Shown here: positions 1 to 9,740 of the stretch, piece after piece
Position numbering within the stretch: the first letter of the stretch is position 1
How the letters are laid out: each line of letters opens with the position of its first letter
Assembly (NCBI GenBank): GCA_026707735.1
Contig: JAPOWH010000010.1
Location: forward strand, 124,001 to 188,000
Reading direction: 5' to 3'
Length of the DNA stretch: 64,000 nt
Origin: Gammaproteobacteria bacterium
GTDB lineage: Bacteria; Pseudomonadota; Gammaproteobacteria; Pseudomonadales; Azotimanducaceae
Position numbers and translations under genes: made by a program
Notes under the pieces: generated by a model
Seen by the model: only the letters and a program-made list of their open reading frames with translations
The model's database searches: none
What the model was told of the DNA's origin: nothing

Positions 1-573
1 AAGAGATTGCTCGCATACTCCTCGATCGCGCATATGGGCTATCTAGTGATCGCACTGTTCTTGGTGTCAACTCATCCTGGTATTGGATTTGAGACGGCGA
101 TTGTGTATCTTGCCGGCTACTTTGTTATGACTCTTGCCGCGTTCGGTGTTATTTCAGTCTTGTCCGTCCATTCAGAACGAGAACTAGCAACTATCGACGA
201 CATAACGGGTTTGCTGTGGCGTCGGCCGATTCTCTCTGCAACGCTTATAGCCGCGGCACTATCGTTGGCTGGCATTCCTCTCACGATGGGATTTATCGCC
301 AAGTTCTATCTGTTCACGGCGGGAATTGAAGGCAAAATGTGGACGCTGGTTGGACTATTGGTGCTGGGTAGCGCCATTGGCATCTACTACTACCTGAGAA
401 TTGTTTTTGCCATGACTTCTCAGCCTGAAGGCGAGTTGGAGAGGGCACCAAATTCGTCGTGGACAGGAATCGGCGCGGTAGCAACTCTGGGAATTGCTAC
501 GGTTGTGCTGGGCGTTTACCCCACTCCATTGGTTGACCTCGTGCAAACACTACTGCGGGCTTCCGGTTTCTAG
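1..573 (+). CDS. nuoN: NADH-quinone oxidoreductase subunit N, C-terminal part
   Basis: This is the C-terminal part of a proton-pumping membrane subunit of respiratory complex I. The gene runs off the left edge and the frame is open from base 1. The visible 190 residues hold about five hydrophobic helices. They begin with the conserved stretch KRLLAYSSIAHMGY, which is typical of the NuoN/NuoM/NuoL antiporter-like family, and later show SLAGIPLTMGFIAKFYLF, the helix carrying the conserved Lys of this family. NuoN is normally the last gene of the nuo operon, which fits the change of gene content after its stop codon. The distinction from NuoM or NuoL rests on the short C-terminus and operon-end position. 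Confidence 0.93.
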   Translation, partial: KRLLAYSSIAHMGYLVIALFLVSTHPGIGFETAIVYLAGYFVMTLAAFGVISVLSVHSERELATIDDITGLLWRRPILSATLIAAALSLAGIPLTMGFIAKFYLFTAGIEGKMWTLVGLLVLGSAIGIYYYLRIVFAMTSQPEGELERAPNSSWTGIGAVATLGIATVVLGVYPTPLVDLVQTLLRASGF

Positions 574-603
574 AGCCTGAGTCCAACATTCCGAACAGAA
601 GAC

Positions 604-1611
604 ATGAATTTCAGCATTCTTTGGCCGCACCACCGCGAAGACAGAGACAACTCCATAGAAATATCCGCCATAGGCGAAGGAATCACCCCAGTTTTCGGCG
701 GCGGCATGAGGAATGTATCCGACGAACAGTGGGCCAGTTGCGACGGTATAGTTGGAACTCAGCCTCCCCCCGACTCTATGCAAAAGCTCCAACGATGCAG
801 GATTTTCGTTAAGACGGCGGTTGGCTACGACGATGTCGACCTCGATGCGTGGTCGTCTCGAGGAATTCCCGTGTGCAATGTGCCTGACTACGGGACTCGG
901 GAAGTGGCGGACCACGCCATAGCTCTCATGATGACATTGACGAAAAGCATCGCTTTTCACGACGAGTCGCTTCGAGCGGATCCAAGAGCCAATTGGCGAC
1001 CTGCTCTGAATCCTTTTGGCAGAAGAATGTCGGATTGCACTTTCGGAGTCATCGGGCTCGGACGAATTGGAACCGCCACGGCGCGAAGAGCCAAGGCATT
1101 CGACATGGATGTGACTTTCTTTGATCCATACCAACCGAGCGGAGTGGAGTTGGCGTTGGGAATTCGCCGTTCAGATTCTCTGGAGGAACTAGTCGGCGAA
1201 TCCGATGTGATTAGCGTGCACACTCCGCTGAGTGACGCGACACGCAACTTGCTGAATAAGGAGGTCTTTGCCGTTGCAAAGCGAGGCTGCATTGTGATCA
1301 ATACAGCTCGTGGTCCTATCGTCGACATAGATGCACTCTACGATGCAATGAAAGATGGCACAGTTTTGGCTGCGGGGTTGGACGTGCTGCCAGAGGAACC
1401 GGCTAGTGTGGAAAGGCCACTCATTAGAGCGTGGCTGAACGACGAGGAAGGCATGAAGCACAGACTTGTAGTTACTCCTCATTCGGCATTCTTCACACCC
1501 GAGAGCATTCGCGATATTCGAGCCTTTGCCGCACGGACAGCAGCTAGATTCTTGCGCGACGGTCGCTTGACCAATTGTGTGAATTTGGCGGACCTGACCA
1601 CAAATCTTTAG
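604..1611 (+). CDS. D-isomer-specific 2-hydroxyacid dehydrogenase (CtBP/SerA-like)
   Basis: This is a cytoplasmic NAD-dependent dehydrogenase of 335 residues that would interconvert a 2-keto acid and a D-2-hydroxy acid; the substrate cannot be read from sequence. The dinucleotide-binding motif GLGRIG lies at residues 151-156. The family's catalytic trio is present: Arg236 in NTARGP, Glu265 in DVLPEEP and His293 in TPHSAFF. The N-terminal PDYGTREVADHAIALMM segment is typical of the C-terminal-binding-protein/phosphoglycerate dehydrogenase branch. There is no ACT domain, so a classical SerA is unlikely. It starts 30 bases after nuoN and could be read through from it. Confidence 0.87.
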   Translation: MNFSILWPHHREDRDNSIEISAIGEGITPVFGGGMRNVSDEQWASCDGIVGTQPPPDSMQKLQRCRIFVKTAVGYDDVDLDAWSSRGIPVCNVPDYGTREVADHAIALMMTLTKSIAFHDESLRADPRANWRPALNPFGRRMSDCTFGVIGLGRIGTATARRAKAFDMDVTFFDPYQPSGVELALGIRRSDSLEELVGESDVISVHTPLSDATRNLLNKEVFAVAKRGCIVINTARGPIVDIDALYDAMKDGTVLAAGLDVLPEEPASVERPLIRAWLNDEEGMKHRLVVTPHSAFFTPESIRDIRAFAARTAARFLRDGRLTNCVNLADLTTNL

Positions 1612-1738
1612 AAAAGAGCCCGTTACACGGGTTCACCATGCACCGTGACCGCGCATCCATTTGATTTTTGGCAAACAAACCGCTGTGCTAACATCGACTC
1701 CAACGAGTTCGTTGTCGAACGACTGGGTCGGTAGAGAC

Positions 1739-4378
1739 GTGAAACTAACAAGACATTTGTGGGGCCGATTCGTCCCTTTATTGGTTATGGGGCTTGTGGT
1801 AAGTGCGCTGCTGTTTGCCTCGCCGCAAGTAGATGCCGAGATCGAAGAGATTATCGTTACGGCGCGAAAGAAGTCTGAGAGCATTCAAGACACTTCGGTC
1901 ACCGTCCAGGTGATGGAGGAACTAGATCTCGATGAGCAACGCATTGATAGCTTTACGGACTATGTTCTCTACCTTCCAAGCATTAGCGCTGGAGGACGCG
2001 GTCCGGGGCAGAACGAAGTCTATATTCGGGGGGCCGCGGTCGATGCAATCAACATATCGGTTGCTGAAGCTCAAGGTTCTGCACCGAATGTTGCGCTCTA
2101 CTTGGATGAGCAACCCGTAACAGCTGGTGGACGAAACCTGGACGTCTATGTGACAGACGTATCCAGGATAGAAGTGCTGCCTGGTCCACAGGGAACACTT
2201 TACGGTTCGAGTTCGCAAGCTGGAACCGTCAGGCTGATCACAAACAAACCGTTGTTGAATGAATTTGAGATGGCGTTCAATGCTGGCAGCTCGATAACTG
2301 AGGGCGGCGCACCCTCCAACAAGGTTGAAGGGGTTATCAATCTTCCTCTAATTGATGATCGTCTGGCGTTTCGCGCCGTTCTATTCAGCAGTCAACTAGG
2401 AGGCTACATCGACAATGTGCCAGCAGCGCACCTGCCGGATCCTACAAAGAATCCCAGACTACCCTCGCCACAGGGAATTCAATTCGTGCCCGCCGACGGT
2501 GATCCACAAGGCCACGAATTCGCTGATGGATCCTATGCGGTTCCAGGAAAAACCTATCCTGTTGAATATACGCCAGCATCCAACGAAGCGTTCGTTGAGA
2601 ACGACTTCAACAAATCTAGCTATCAAGGATTTCGCCTTGGAGCGAAGTGGGATATCGACGAAAACTGGGACTTGGTCGTTCAGCACCATCAGCAGACAAT
2701 CGAAGCGCAGGGCGTATTCGACTACGATCCCGAATTTGGCGAACTGAATGTCGCGCGATTCAATCCTGATACGTTGGAGGATTCGTTCGGACAGACAAGC
2801 TGGACACTGGAAGGACGTTTGAACAGGCTTGACATGATCTACACGGGAGCGTATCTCAGCAGAGATGTCGACCAAGTGTATGACTACTCCGAATACATCA
2901 ATGTTGGTGGCTACATTCCTGGCTACATTTGCGAATACAACACGCCTGGCTATCACGGCGGTGGTGGCGTAGGTTATACATACGATCCCACGTTGTCAGG
3001 TGACCCTGGAGTGATCGAATGCACAAAGGGAACGGCCTATACAGACATATTCAACAAGAACACAAGATGGACGCATGAGTTTCGTGTCAATACCGAATTG
3101 AACGAAAATTTGGGATTGACGGCAGGAATGTTCTATCAAGACCGCCTCCCCCGCCACTCTGGTGACTTCGTATACAACGGCACCGAGCATTGGCCGATTA
3201 TGGACGTGAATCGAATCTCCACAGGACGAGCGTTCAATTTATCGGAAAGAAGCCCATCTACGCAATTCGTCAATGACATCATAAGGCCAGAAACAGAAAC
3301 GGCATTTTTCGGCGAGCTAACCTGGAGGATTACACCTGTATTGGAAGCGGTTTTCGGGCTGCGGCAATACAACTTGGAAATTGGTTTCGAAGGCTACTCA
3401 GCGTTTCGGTATGGGTCGCGACCCGTACCCAACCTATCCGGTGAACCGGGTGTAAATGTCAATCCAACAGGTGTTGGTGGACGAGACTACCAAACCAACC
3501 TCGCGGGGTTTCAACCGCGCCAAGTCGACGACTTAATTTCCAAGTTCTCTCTTGCTTGGCATGCTCTGGAGGATCTGCTGATTTATGGCACAATTTCGCA
3601 AGGGTATCGGCCAGCAGGCTTTAACAGAGCAGCTGCAGCGGGAGTTGTCGCGCCAGGTGGAGTCGCGGCGAGAGGAAACGACGGCCCAGGAGGATTCCCC
3701 GACTACTTCATTCCCGTAATCTACAAGTCCGACAGTACCGATAATCTCGAAATTGGGTGGAAATCAGTGCTTCTTGATCGAAAGGCACGATTCAATGGCG
3801 CACTCTACAGAATAGATTGGAAGGACATTCAGGTTTCGCATTTCGACTCTCAAAACATTTCGATTTTTACCATCGTTGACAATGGTGGCGATGCATTGAT
3901 CAATGGATTGGAGGCTACGCTGGAGTACCTTCCCAATTCACGTTGGACGTTGTCTGCGGCGATCTCCTACAACAACACGGAGCTTGTGAGCGTCAATCCC
4001 ACCTTTGATTTCGTCGTCGCGGATCCAGGAAGCCAGCTCCCACTTACGCCAGAGATTCAGTTTTCCGGCCGAGTACGTTACGAGAAGGAATTGCAGCGCG
4101 GCAGTCTGTACGTGCAAGCGGCAGGAAACTTCGCGGGTGAAAGTTTCAACTCAATGGTTGACATACCAGTTGTGGACCCCCGTCAGGTGCAGGATGCGTG
4201 GTCTGTAATGGACTTGACTGTCGGAGTAAGTGACATCGAAGGGTGGGTGTTCGAACTTTTTGTCGACAATCTGATGGACACTCGAGCGCAATTGCACATT
4301 AACCGCCAGGATCATCGCCAGAGGATCACGACCAACCGACCGCGTACGCTAGGATTCCGTACAAGATTCAGCATGTAA
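1739..4378 (+). CDS. TonB-dependent outer membrane receptor
   Basis: This is an outer-membrane active transporter of about 879 residues. I choose GTG at 1739 because it is followed directly by a signal peptide (MKLTRHLWGRFVPLLVMG, cut near ASPQVDA); the TTG at 1661 would add 26 residues in front of it. The mature N-terminus carries a TonB-box-like segment (EEIIVTARK), then the plug domain (SIQDTSVTVQVM, VLPGPQGTLYGSSSQAGTV), then a long beta-barrel ending in a terminal aromatic-rich strand (TLGFRTRFSM). The substrate is unknown. The sequence resembles the iron-complex/cobalamin/oligosaccharide receptors that are abundant in marine Gammaproteobacteria. Only 9 bases separate it from the sulfotransferase gene downstream, so the two are almost certainly co-transcribed. 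Confidence 0.93.
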   Translation: MKLTRHLWGRFVPLLVMGLVVSALLFASPQVDAEIEEIIVTARKKSESIQDTSVTVQVMEELDLDEQRIDSFTDYVLYLPSISAGGRGPGQNEVYIRGAAVDAINISVAEAQGSAPNVALYLDEQPVTAGGRNLDVYVTDVSRIEVLPGPQGTLYGSSSQAGTVRLITNKPLLNEFEMAFNAGSSITEGGAPSNKVEGVINLPLIDDRLAFRAVLFSSQLGGYIDNVPAAHLPDPTKNPRLPSPQGIQFVPADGDPQGHEFADGSYAVPGKTYPVEYTPASNEAFVENDFNKSSYQGFRLGAKWDIDENWDLVVQHHQQTIEAQGVFDYDPEFGELNVARFNPDTLEDSFGQTSWTLEGRLNRLDMIYTGAYLSRDVDQVYDYSEYINVGGYIPGYICEYNTPGYHGGGGVGYTYDPTLSGDPGVIECTKGTAYTDIFNKNTRWTHEFRVNTELNENLGLTAGMFYQDRLPRHSGDFVYNGTEHWPIMDVNRISTGRAFNLSERSPSTQFVNDIIRPETETAFFGELTWRITPVLEAVFGLRQYNLEIGFEGYSAFRYGSRPVPNLSGEPGVNVNPTGVGGRDYQTNLAGFQPRQVDDLISKFSLAWHALEDLLIYGTISQGYRPAGFNRAAAAGVVAPGGVAARGNDGPGGFPDYFIPVIYKSDSTDNLEIGWKSVLLDRKARFNGALYRIDWKDIQVSHFDSQNISIFTIVDNGGDALINGLEATLEYLPNSRWTLSAAISYNNTELVSVNPTFDFVVADPGSQLPLTPEIQFSGRVRYEKELQRGSLYVQAAGNFAGESFNSMVDIPVVDPRQVQDAWSVMDLTVGVSDIEGWVFELFVDNLMDTRAQLHINRQDHRQRITTNRPRTLGFRTRFSM

Positions 4379-4387
4379 GCGCTTAGG

Positions 4388-6418
4388 TTGCGCCAAGAGA
4401 GTCACGCAGAGAGCAAGCAGCGACATCTAGCGAGTGTCGTTGACCTAATTTCAAAAAAGAGATCTGCGTCCGCTGCAGAGCTCTTGCACACGCTGCTTGC
4501 CAAGTCGCCGAACGACCACGACTTCCTGTATCACTTGGCAATCTGCCAGAGACAGCAGGGGGAATTAAGCCAGGCTCTCGATACGCTTGCGCGGCTAGAG
4601 TCGTTGAAACCTAAATTCGCAGCCGTGTTCTTGGAAAGAGGGCGGACGCTGGTGGCATTGGGCCGGCAAGACGATGCGCTTGTAGCCTTTGAGAAATGTG
4701 TTCGCCTCAATCCGACCTTTCTGGGGGGTTGGGCGGGAATGCTCGAATTGGCGGCCACGCTTGGAAAAAACGATCTTCGCAATCGAGCAATACAACAGCT
4801 GCGCTACTTTGAATCGATGGACCATGAGCTTGTTTTGGTCTTAAGGACATTCCATGACGGCGAAACATTCAAGGCGGAACGTCTGTGTCGACACTACTTG
4901 CGGAAACACCCAAAGAATGTTGAAGCAATGTGCCTATTGGCTCGGATTGGGTCAGAGTTTGGGATCCTTGACGACGCGGAATTCATCTTGGAGAGTGCTT
5001 GTGAATTCGAACCAAGTAACACTCGTGCCCGACTTCAGTACATCGATGTTCTACACAAACGCCAGAACTATTCAAGAGCTCTCGAACACGCGAACACGCT
5101 GATTCGATTGCAACCGAGCGACCAAGTGTTCCGACTTGCGTACGCGAATCAGGTATTGGCAACGGGAGATGTCGACGGAGCGCTAAAAGTCTATGACGAG
5201 ATTCTCTCGAAACCCGAAGACAATCCTTTGGTTAGCCCACGATTGTTCGTGACGCGAGGACACGCCTTCAAAACGATAGGCAGGATCAAGCAAGCTATAC
5301 AAGACTACAGGGCTGCGTACGCAATGCAGCCCGATTTTGGCGACTCCTACTGGAGCTTGGCAAATTTGAAGACGTATAGTTTTACGCAGGAAGAACTGAG
5401 CCAGATGCATGGACTTGTGGACTCTCCTAGCACTTCCGTCGAAGACAAGATTCACATGTTCTTTGCGTTGGGCAAGGCATATGAAGATCTGGAGGATTTT
5501 GCGTTTGCCTTCTCGTTCTACAAGCAGGGCAATCAATTAAACAAGCAACGACTTCGCTACGACGCACATGAAATGTCAAAGCGGCTGCTAGCTCAGGAAG
5601 AAGTGTGCACAAAGGAGTTCTTCGCGAAACGCAGTGGATTTGGGTGCAACGACCCGGATCCAATTTTCATTGTGGGGTTGCCGCGCTCTGGATCTACGCT
5701 GCTGGAACAAATCTTGGCTTCTCACTCTCTGGTCGAGGGAACCTTGGAACTGCATCACATCAGCGGGTATGCGCAGAAAATGGATGGACGAAGAAGGCGA
5801 ACAGATCCATTGCGCTATCCCTACGTGCTGCGAGAATTGCGAGCAGACTTGGCAAAGGAACTAGGCCAACGCTTTATTGGCGAAACCCGCGTTCATCGTA
5901 CAACCAAGCCATTCTTCATTGACAAGATGCCCAACAACTTCAGGCACATTGGGATGATCAGCCTAATACTTCCCAACGCCAAAATCATTGATGCGCGACG
6001 CAATCCCATGTCATGCTGCTTCAGCTGCTATAAGCAGTTGTTTGCATCCGGTCAGGAATTTACCTATGGACAAGAGGAGATTGCAACTTACTACAACGAC
6101 TATTGCCGACTGATGGATCATTGGAGCAGTGTGTTGCCCGGCAAAGTGTTGACAGTGCACTACGAGGATGTTGTCGGTGACTTGGAACGACAGGTACGTC
6201 GCATATTGGATCACTGTGGACTGCCGTTCGACGAAGCGTGTCTTACCTTCCACGAAACCAAACGTTCGATAAGAACCCCAAGCGCGGAACAGGTAAGACA
6301 GCCTATATATCGGGATGGATTGGAGCAGTGGCGAAACTTTGAGCCCTGGCTAGAACCTATGAAAGTCACTCTCGGCCAAACGCTCGACCGCTATCCAGTT
6401 TCGACTGGCACGGATTGA
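4388..6418 (+). CDS. TPR-repeat sulfotransferase
   Basis: This is a two-part protein of 676 residues. Residues 1-400 are tetratricopeptide repeats (for example HDFLYHLAICQRQQGELSQAL, and later units ending in P-hydrophobic patterns). Residues 425-670 form a PAPS-dependent sulfotransferase domain. The 5'-phosphosulfate-binding loop is PRSGST at 432-437, and the 3'-phosphate-binding region is visible around DARRNPMSCCFSCY. The start is TTG at 4388; no ATG or GTG lies between the receptor's stop codon and the TPR region. The domain would transfer sulfate from PAPS to an unknown acceptor and release PAP, the substrate of the CysQ-like enzyme at 30.3 kb. It sits 9 bases after the TonB receptor, a pairing that suggests the acceptor is connected with the receptor's ligand. 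Confidence 0.9.
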   Translation: MRQESHAESKQRHLASVVDLISKKRSASAAELLHTLLAKSPNDHDFLYHLAICQRQQGELSQALDTLARLESLKPKFAAVFLERGRTLVALGRQDDALVAFEKCVRLNPTFLGGWAGMLELAATLGKNDLRNRAIQQLRYFESMDHELVLVLRTFHDGETFKAERLCRHYLRKHPKNVEAMCLLARIGSEFGILDDAEFILESACEFEPSNTRARLQYIDVLHKRQNYSRALEHANTLIRLQPSDQVFRLAYANQVLATGDVDGALKVYDEILSKPEDNPLVSPRLFVTRGHAFKTIGRIKQAIQDYRAAYAMQPDFGDSYWSLANLKTYSFTQEELSQMHGLVDSPSTSVEDKIHMFFALGKAYEDLEDFAFAFSFYKQGNQLNKQRLRYDAHEMSKRLLAQEEVCTKEFFAKRSGFGCNDPDPIFIVGLPRSGSTLLEQILASHSLVEGTLELHHISGYAQKMDGRRRRTDPLRYPYVLRELRADLAKELGQRFIGETRVHRTTKPFFIDKMPNNFRHIGMISLILPNAKIIDARRNPMSCCFSCYKQLFASGQEFTYGQEEIATYYNDYCRLMDHWSSVLPGKVLTVHYEDVVGDLERQVRRILDHCGLPFDEACLTFHETKRSIRTPSAEQVRQPIYRDGLEQWRNFEPWLEPMKVTLGQTLDRYPVSTGTD

Positions 6419-6442
6419 AGTACTTCGATTGCTTGAGTTAGT

Positions 6443-7606
6443 TCAGGTTGCGATTTCGCTGTCTTGTGGACTTTGCGTTTGCGCTCCTGGACACTGATTG
6501 GCGTATTGCACTAGAAGGTAGTTACGCTCTTGAGGTTCCAGACTGTTGAGCTGGTGGTGAAATTCTTGATTTACACGCCCAGGAGACAACTGATTGGAAT
6601 CAGCCCGGTTGTGAAGTAGATCGAAAGCTTTGAGGTAAGTCGGAAACGGAACCATTCCGGTTTTGACTTGATCGTTTATGTATGCTGCCAAATCGTTGAC
6701 ATCGTCAAACAACCCCTTGATAGGTTTTGCAAAGGCAATATGCACCTCGCCTTTGAATCCCTTGATTCCCTGAGAAATGCTGCGAAAGTCCTCGCCGAAT
6801 TCCTTTGTGTACTCTCCAACGGTGTCCTTGACGTAGAGCTCTCGCGCCTTCATTGGAGCGCATGGATCGATCTCATACGATAAGGAAACCGGTACAAGAT
6901 TGACACGGTTCAGCCAATCTTCGAGTGTCGTTTGATCGGTTCGATAGGCCAGCTGGAACATTTTTATGATGGCGGGATCGGTCTCGTCGGTACCATCCTT
7001 GGAACGTCCGGCCCTCTGTGCAATCCACACCGACTCGCCCATTTCCAACGTCTTGCGAATGTATTTTGACGTCTTCAGCAGCGCTTGGTAATAGGCGCGA
7101 GCAGTTTTCGCACTTCTAACGACTGTAAAGGAACGGTTCACCCGCATGAGTTCGTTCCCCAGTCCGCCCTGAAGTAGATTCTCGCCGACCGCGTTTTGGG
7201 TTGGGGGAACTCCACTTAACCACAATGCGTAGTTGACGAAGATGGAGTCAAGCACTATGTCCCGATGATTGGAGATGTAGAGGCAGGGTTCTTTCTTCGG
7301 AAGAGTGTCTGTTCCCGAATGCGAGAATCCGTTGGTAGTGGTACGCACCATACGCTCTACATAGCGAGTGAGTAGCGTGTGCAGATCATGCACATTGCCG
7401 ATCCCTCTCGAACGATGCCTCAAAGCCGTGCCAACGATCCATCGGGCCAACAAGGGTGCGAGACGAAAGAGAAGCGGCGTTTGCAGTCTGCAAGCCATAC
7501 GAACCAAATCAGGGTCGCGAACAAGCGTTGCGATGCGCTGGGGTAGCTCGTCGTCTCGATACGGACGAATATCGTCGAACTCGTCTACCAAATTGGTTGC
7601 GCTCAC
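6443..7606 (-). CDS. 1-acyl-sn-glycerol-3-phosphate acyltransferase family protein
   Basis: This is a glycerolipid acyltransferase-like protein (PlsC/PF01553 fold) of 387 residues starting at GTG. The acyltransferase motif reads SNHRDIVLDS near residue 113; the spacing of His to the second Asp is one residue longer than the common HX4D, a form known in a subgroup of these enzymes. A second conserved block, ERMV/VWIAQRAGRSKDGTD, corresponds to the glycerophosphate-binding region (here QRAGRSKDG instead of the classical PEGTRS). No strong membrane helix is present, so it may associate peripherally with the inner membrane. It stands alone, convergent with the sulfotransferase. The exact acyl acceptor is not certain. 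Confidence 0.8.
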   Translation of the reverse strand: MSATNLVDEFDDIRPYRDDELPQRIATLVRDPDLVRMACRLQTPLLFRLAPLLARWIVGTALRHRSRGIGNVHDLHTLLTRYVERMVRTTTNGFSHSGTDTLPKKEPCLYISNHRDIVLDSIFVNYALWLSGVPPTQNAVGENLLQGGLGNELMRVNRSFTVVRSAKTARAYYQALLKTSKYIRKTLEMGESVWIAQRAGRSKDGTDETDPAIIKMFQLAYRTDQTTLEDWLNRVNLVPVSLSYEIDPCAPMKARELYVKDTVGEYTKEFGEDFRSISQGIKGFKGEVHIAFAKPIKGLFDDVNDLAAYINDQVKTGMVPFPTYLKAFDLLHNRADSNQLSPGRVNQEFHHQLNSLEPQERNYLLVQYANQCPGAQTQSPQDSEIAT

Positions 7607-7717
7607 TGACTATGTCTCCCTAGTCCAATACCCGTCAAACGAGTAGAACCATCAGTGCACAATGCTAAACCAACCGTGTCGATTGGTCTACAAGTAGATC
7701 GCCTTGCCATTTCACCA

Positions 7718-9070
7718 CTAGCTCTTCATTGTGTTTGGTAACCAGAGCACAATGTCAGGAAATAGCAGCAGAACAACAACGGTCAAAACGTCCGCGACGA
7801 AGAACGGACCGATCCCTCGATAAACGTCCTGTAGTGGAATGGCAAGGGACCTGCCGGTTCGGGAGGTCAGTTCTCGCGATACACCGGCAACAACAAAGCA
7901 ATTAAGACCGATTGGCGGGGTTATTAGGCAAATCTCAGCCATTTTCACGACAATCACTCCAAACCAAATGGGATCGTAGCCGAGCGCCATGACTGCAGGA
8001 AAGACGACGGGCAACGTCAAGATCAGCATGCCGATTGCATCCATGAACATGCCCAGTACGGCATAGGCGAGCAGAATGCAGACCATGATCAGCAAAGGAG
8101 GCACGTCCAGTGTCACAACCCATTCTGCGAATGCTGCCGGCAGTTGTGCGTACCCAAGAAAGCGCACGAATACAAACACACCCCAGATTAGTGTGAAGAT
8201 CATCACTGTGAGCTTTGCGGTTTCCATCAGGGCTTCGCGAAAATCCTTGATGCCCTTGCGGAGCGCACCACGAGAGATGGCGCGAATTAGGAACACAACG
8301 AAGACGACAGCCGCACCGATTGCGCCCGCCTGCGTAGGAGTAGCGGTGCCTGTGTAGAGTGCTCCGAATATGATCGCCACTACAAGGAATATGGGCAGCG
8401 CTCCAGGCACGCTCTTGAATCGATCCAACCAAGAAAACCCCGATATGGCTTGACCTAGATCCGGTCGAAATGAGCACATGGACACAATCAACGTCACATA
8501 AATCAATACAGAAACTGCTCCTGGAACCAATCCAGCAAGCAGCAGTTTCCCTACAGACTGCTCAACGATGATTGCGTAGACAACCAGAATTGCTGACGGA
8601 GGGATCAAAGACGCCAATGTGCCTCCAGCCGCTATCACTCCTGCGGTAAGTCTTGGCTTGTAACCGTTTTCCGCCATATCGGGAATCGCAATTCGTGAGA
8701 AAACGGCAGCTGTGGCAGTAGACGCTCCAGAGACAGCAGCGAATCCTGCGCTAGCAAAAACCGTTGCCACTGCTAATCCTCCAGGCACCCATCCAACCCA
8801 CCGCCGGGCGGCTTCGAAGAGCTTGCCGGTCAAGCCAGCGTGAAAGGCGAAAAAACCAATCATTATGAATAGCGGCAGCACAGAAAGGGTGTAGAAGACG
8901 GTTTTTGAGTGAGGTACCGTTCCTACGATTGCGACCGCCACGTTCCAGCCTTCAAGACACACCAATCCCAGAAAGCCTGTGAGGGCAGCGGCGACAAACA
9001 CTCGAACGCCCGCAAGGACCATAAGTACGAGCAGAGCAACTCCAAGTATGCCGATCGTCAGGTCATCCAT
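7718..9070 (-). CDS. dctM: TRAP transporter large permease (DctM)
   Basis: This is the large membrane subunit of a tripartite ATP-independent periplasmic transporter, 450 residues with about 12 hydrophobic helices spread along its length. The family hallmark ATPTQAGAIGA is present in the middle of the protein, as are the conserved SGASTATAAVFSRIAIPDM and the C-terminal PPIGLNCFVVAGV. It would couple solute import to a sodium or proton gradient. It is the last gene of apaG-dctP-dctQ-dctM and starts 42 bases after dctQ. The substrate is probably an organic acid but cannot be read directly. Confidence 0.93.
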   Translation of the reverse strand: MDDLTIGILGVALLVLMVLAGVRVFVAAALTGFLGLVCLEGWNVAVAIVGTVPHSKTVFYTLSVLPLFIMIGFFAFHAGLTGKLFEAARRWVGWVPGGLAVATVFASAGFAAVSGASTATAAVFSRIAIPDMAENGYKPRLTAGVIAAGGTLASLIPPSAILVVYAIIVEQSVGKLLLAGLVPGAVSVLIYVTLIVSMCSFRPDLGQAISGFSWLDRFKSVPGALPIFLVVAIIFGALYTGTATPTQAGAIGAAVVFVVFLIRAISRGALRKGIKDFREALMETAKLTVMIFTLIWGVFVFVRFLGYAQLPAAFAEWVVTLDVPPLLIMVCILLAYAVLGMFMDAIGMLILTLPVVFPAVMALGYDPIWFGVIVVKMAEICLITPPIGLNCFVVAGVSRELTSRTGRSLAIPLQDVYRGIGPFFVADVLTVVVLLLFPDIVLWLPNTMKS

Positions 9071-9112
9071 GTCTGACCTTGATATTTGAGTCTTGCCACC
9101 CGCACGCTTTTA

Positions 9113-9736
9113 CTAGCTCGATAGATCGCGGGCCATTTCGATTTCTTCCTTGGCTCGGTCCGAGGAGCTTGCGACGATAGGTATGGCTACACGAGGCAGT
9201 TGTGGATTCCACAACATGCGAAAGTAGCCTAGGAATTGGAGCAACACGCGCAAGAGAAGCACCGACAGCGCTACTGGCACCACCAACTTGGCCGGCCATG
9301 TCACGAGTTCTATATCCATGGTGCTGTCGCCGAATGCAAAAGCCCGCTCGAAGTGTGCATAGGACCCAGGAATCAGCACGACAACAACGAGTGCTGTCAG
9401 TGCAGAACCAATCATTTCAACGGCCCACAGAATTCGGCCTTTCAATGCAGAAACAAGAAGCTCCATACGCACATGACCGCCCAGACGTTGCACGTAGGCA
9501 ATGGAAAGGATCGTAAACCCCACCATTCCTATTTCAATAATGTCGATGTGTCCGAAAATCGGTGAGTCGATCCATGGCGCGCGCAGGACAACCTGAACGA
9601 GCTCGAGCATCATCAGGCAGAAGACTAGAATTCCTGCAATTAGATTGGTAGTGTTCTCAATTAGGGAGAGAGCCCTGTCCGCGTGTTGAAGTGCCCGACC
9701 CACACCGTCGGCGCAAGCAGATTCGCTTTTCGGCAT
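9113..9736 (-). CDS. dctQ: TRAP transporter small permease (DctQ)
   Basis: This is the small membrane subunit of the same TRAP transporter, about 207 residues with four hydrophobic helices, as usual for DctQ. I choose the ATG at 9736 (MPKSESACAD) because it starts 4 bases after the dctP stop codon; an in-frame start at 9775 would overlap dctP. The family feature QRLGGHVRMELLV in the second half of the protein is visible. It forms the membrane complex with DctM. Confidence 0.88.
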   Translation of the reverse strand: MPKSESACADGVGRALQHADRALSLIENTTNLIAGILVFCLMMLELVQVVLRAPWIDSPIFGHIDIIEIGMVGFTILSIAYVQRLGGHVRMELLVSALKGRILWAVEMIGSALTALVVVVLIPGSYAHFERAFAFGDSTMDIELVTWPAKLVVPVALSVLLLRVLLQFLGYFRMLWNPQLPRVAIPIVASSSDRAKEEIEMARDLSS

Positions 9737-9740
9737 GTGG

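Noticed and set aside
550..1134. 194-codon open frame on the minus strand
   Set aside because: It lies wholly inside the 2-hydroxyacid dehydrogenase gene in antisense; translation is rich in Ser/Arg/His with no family motif.
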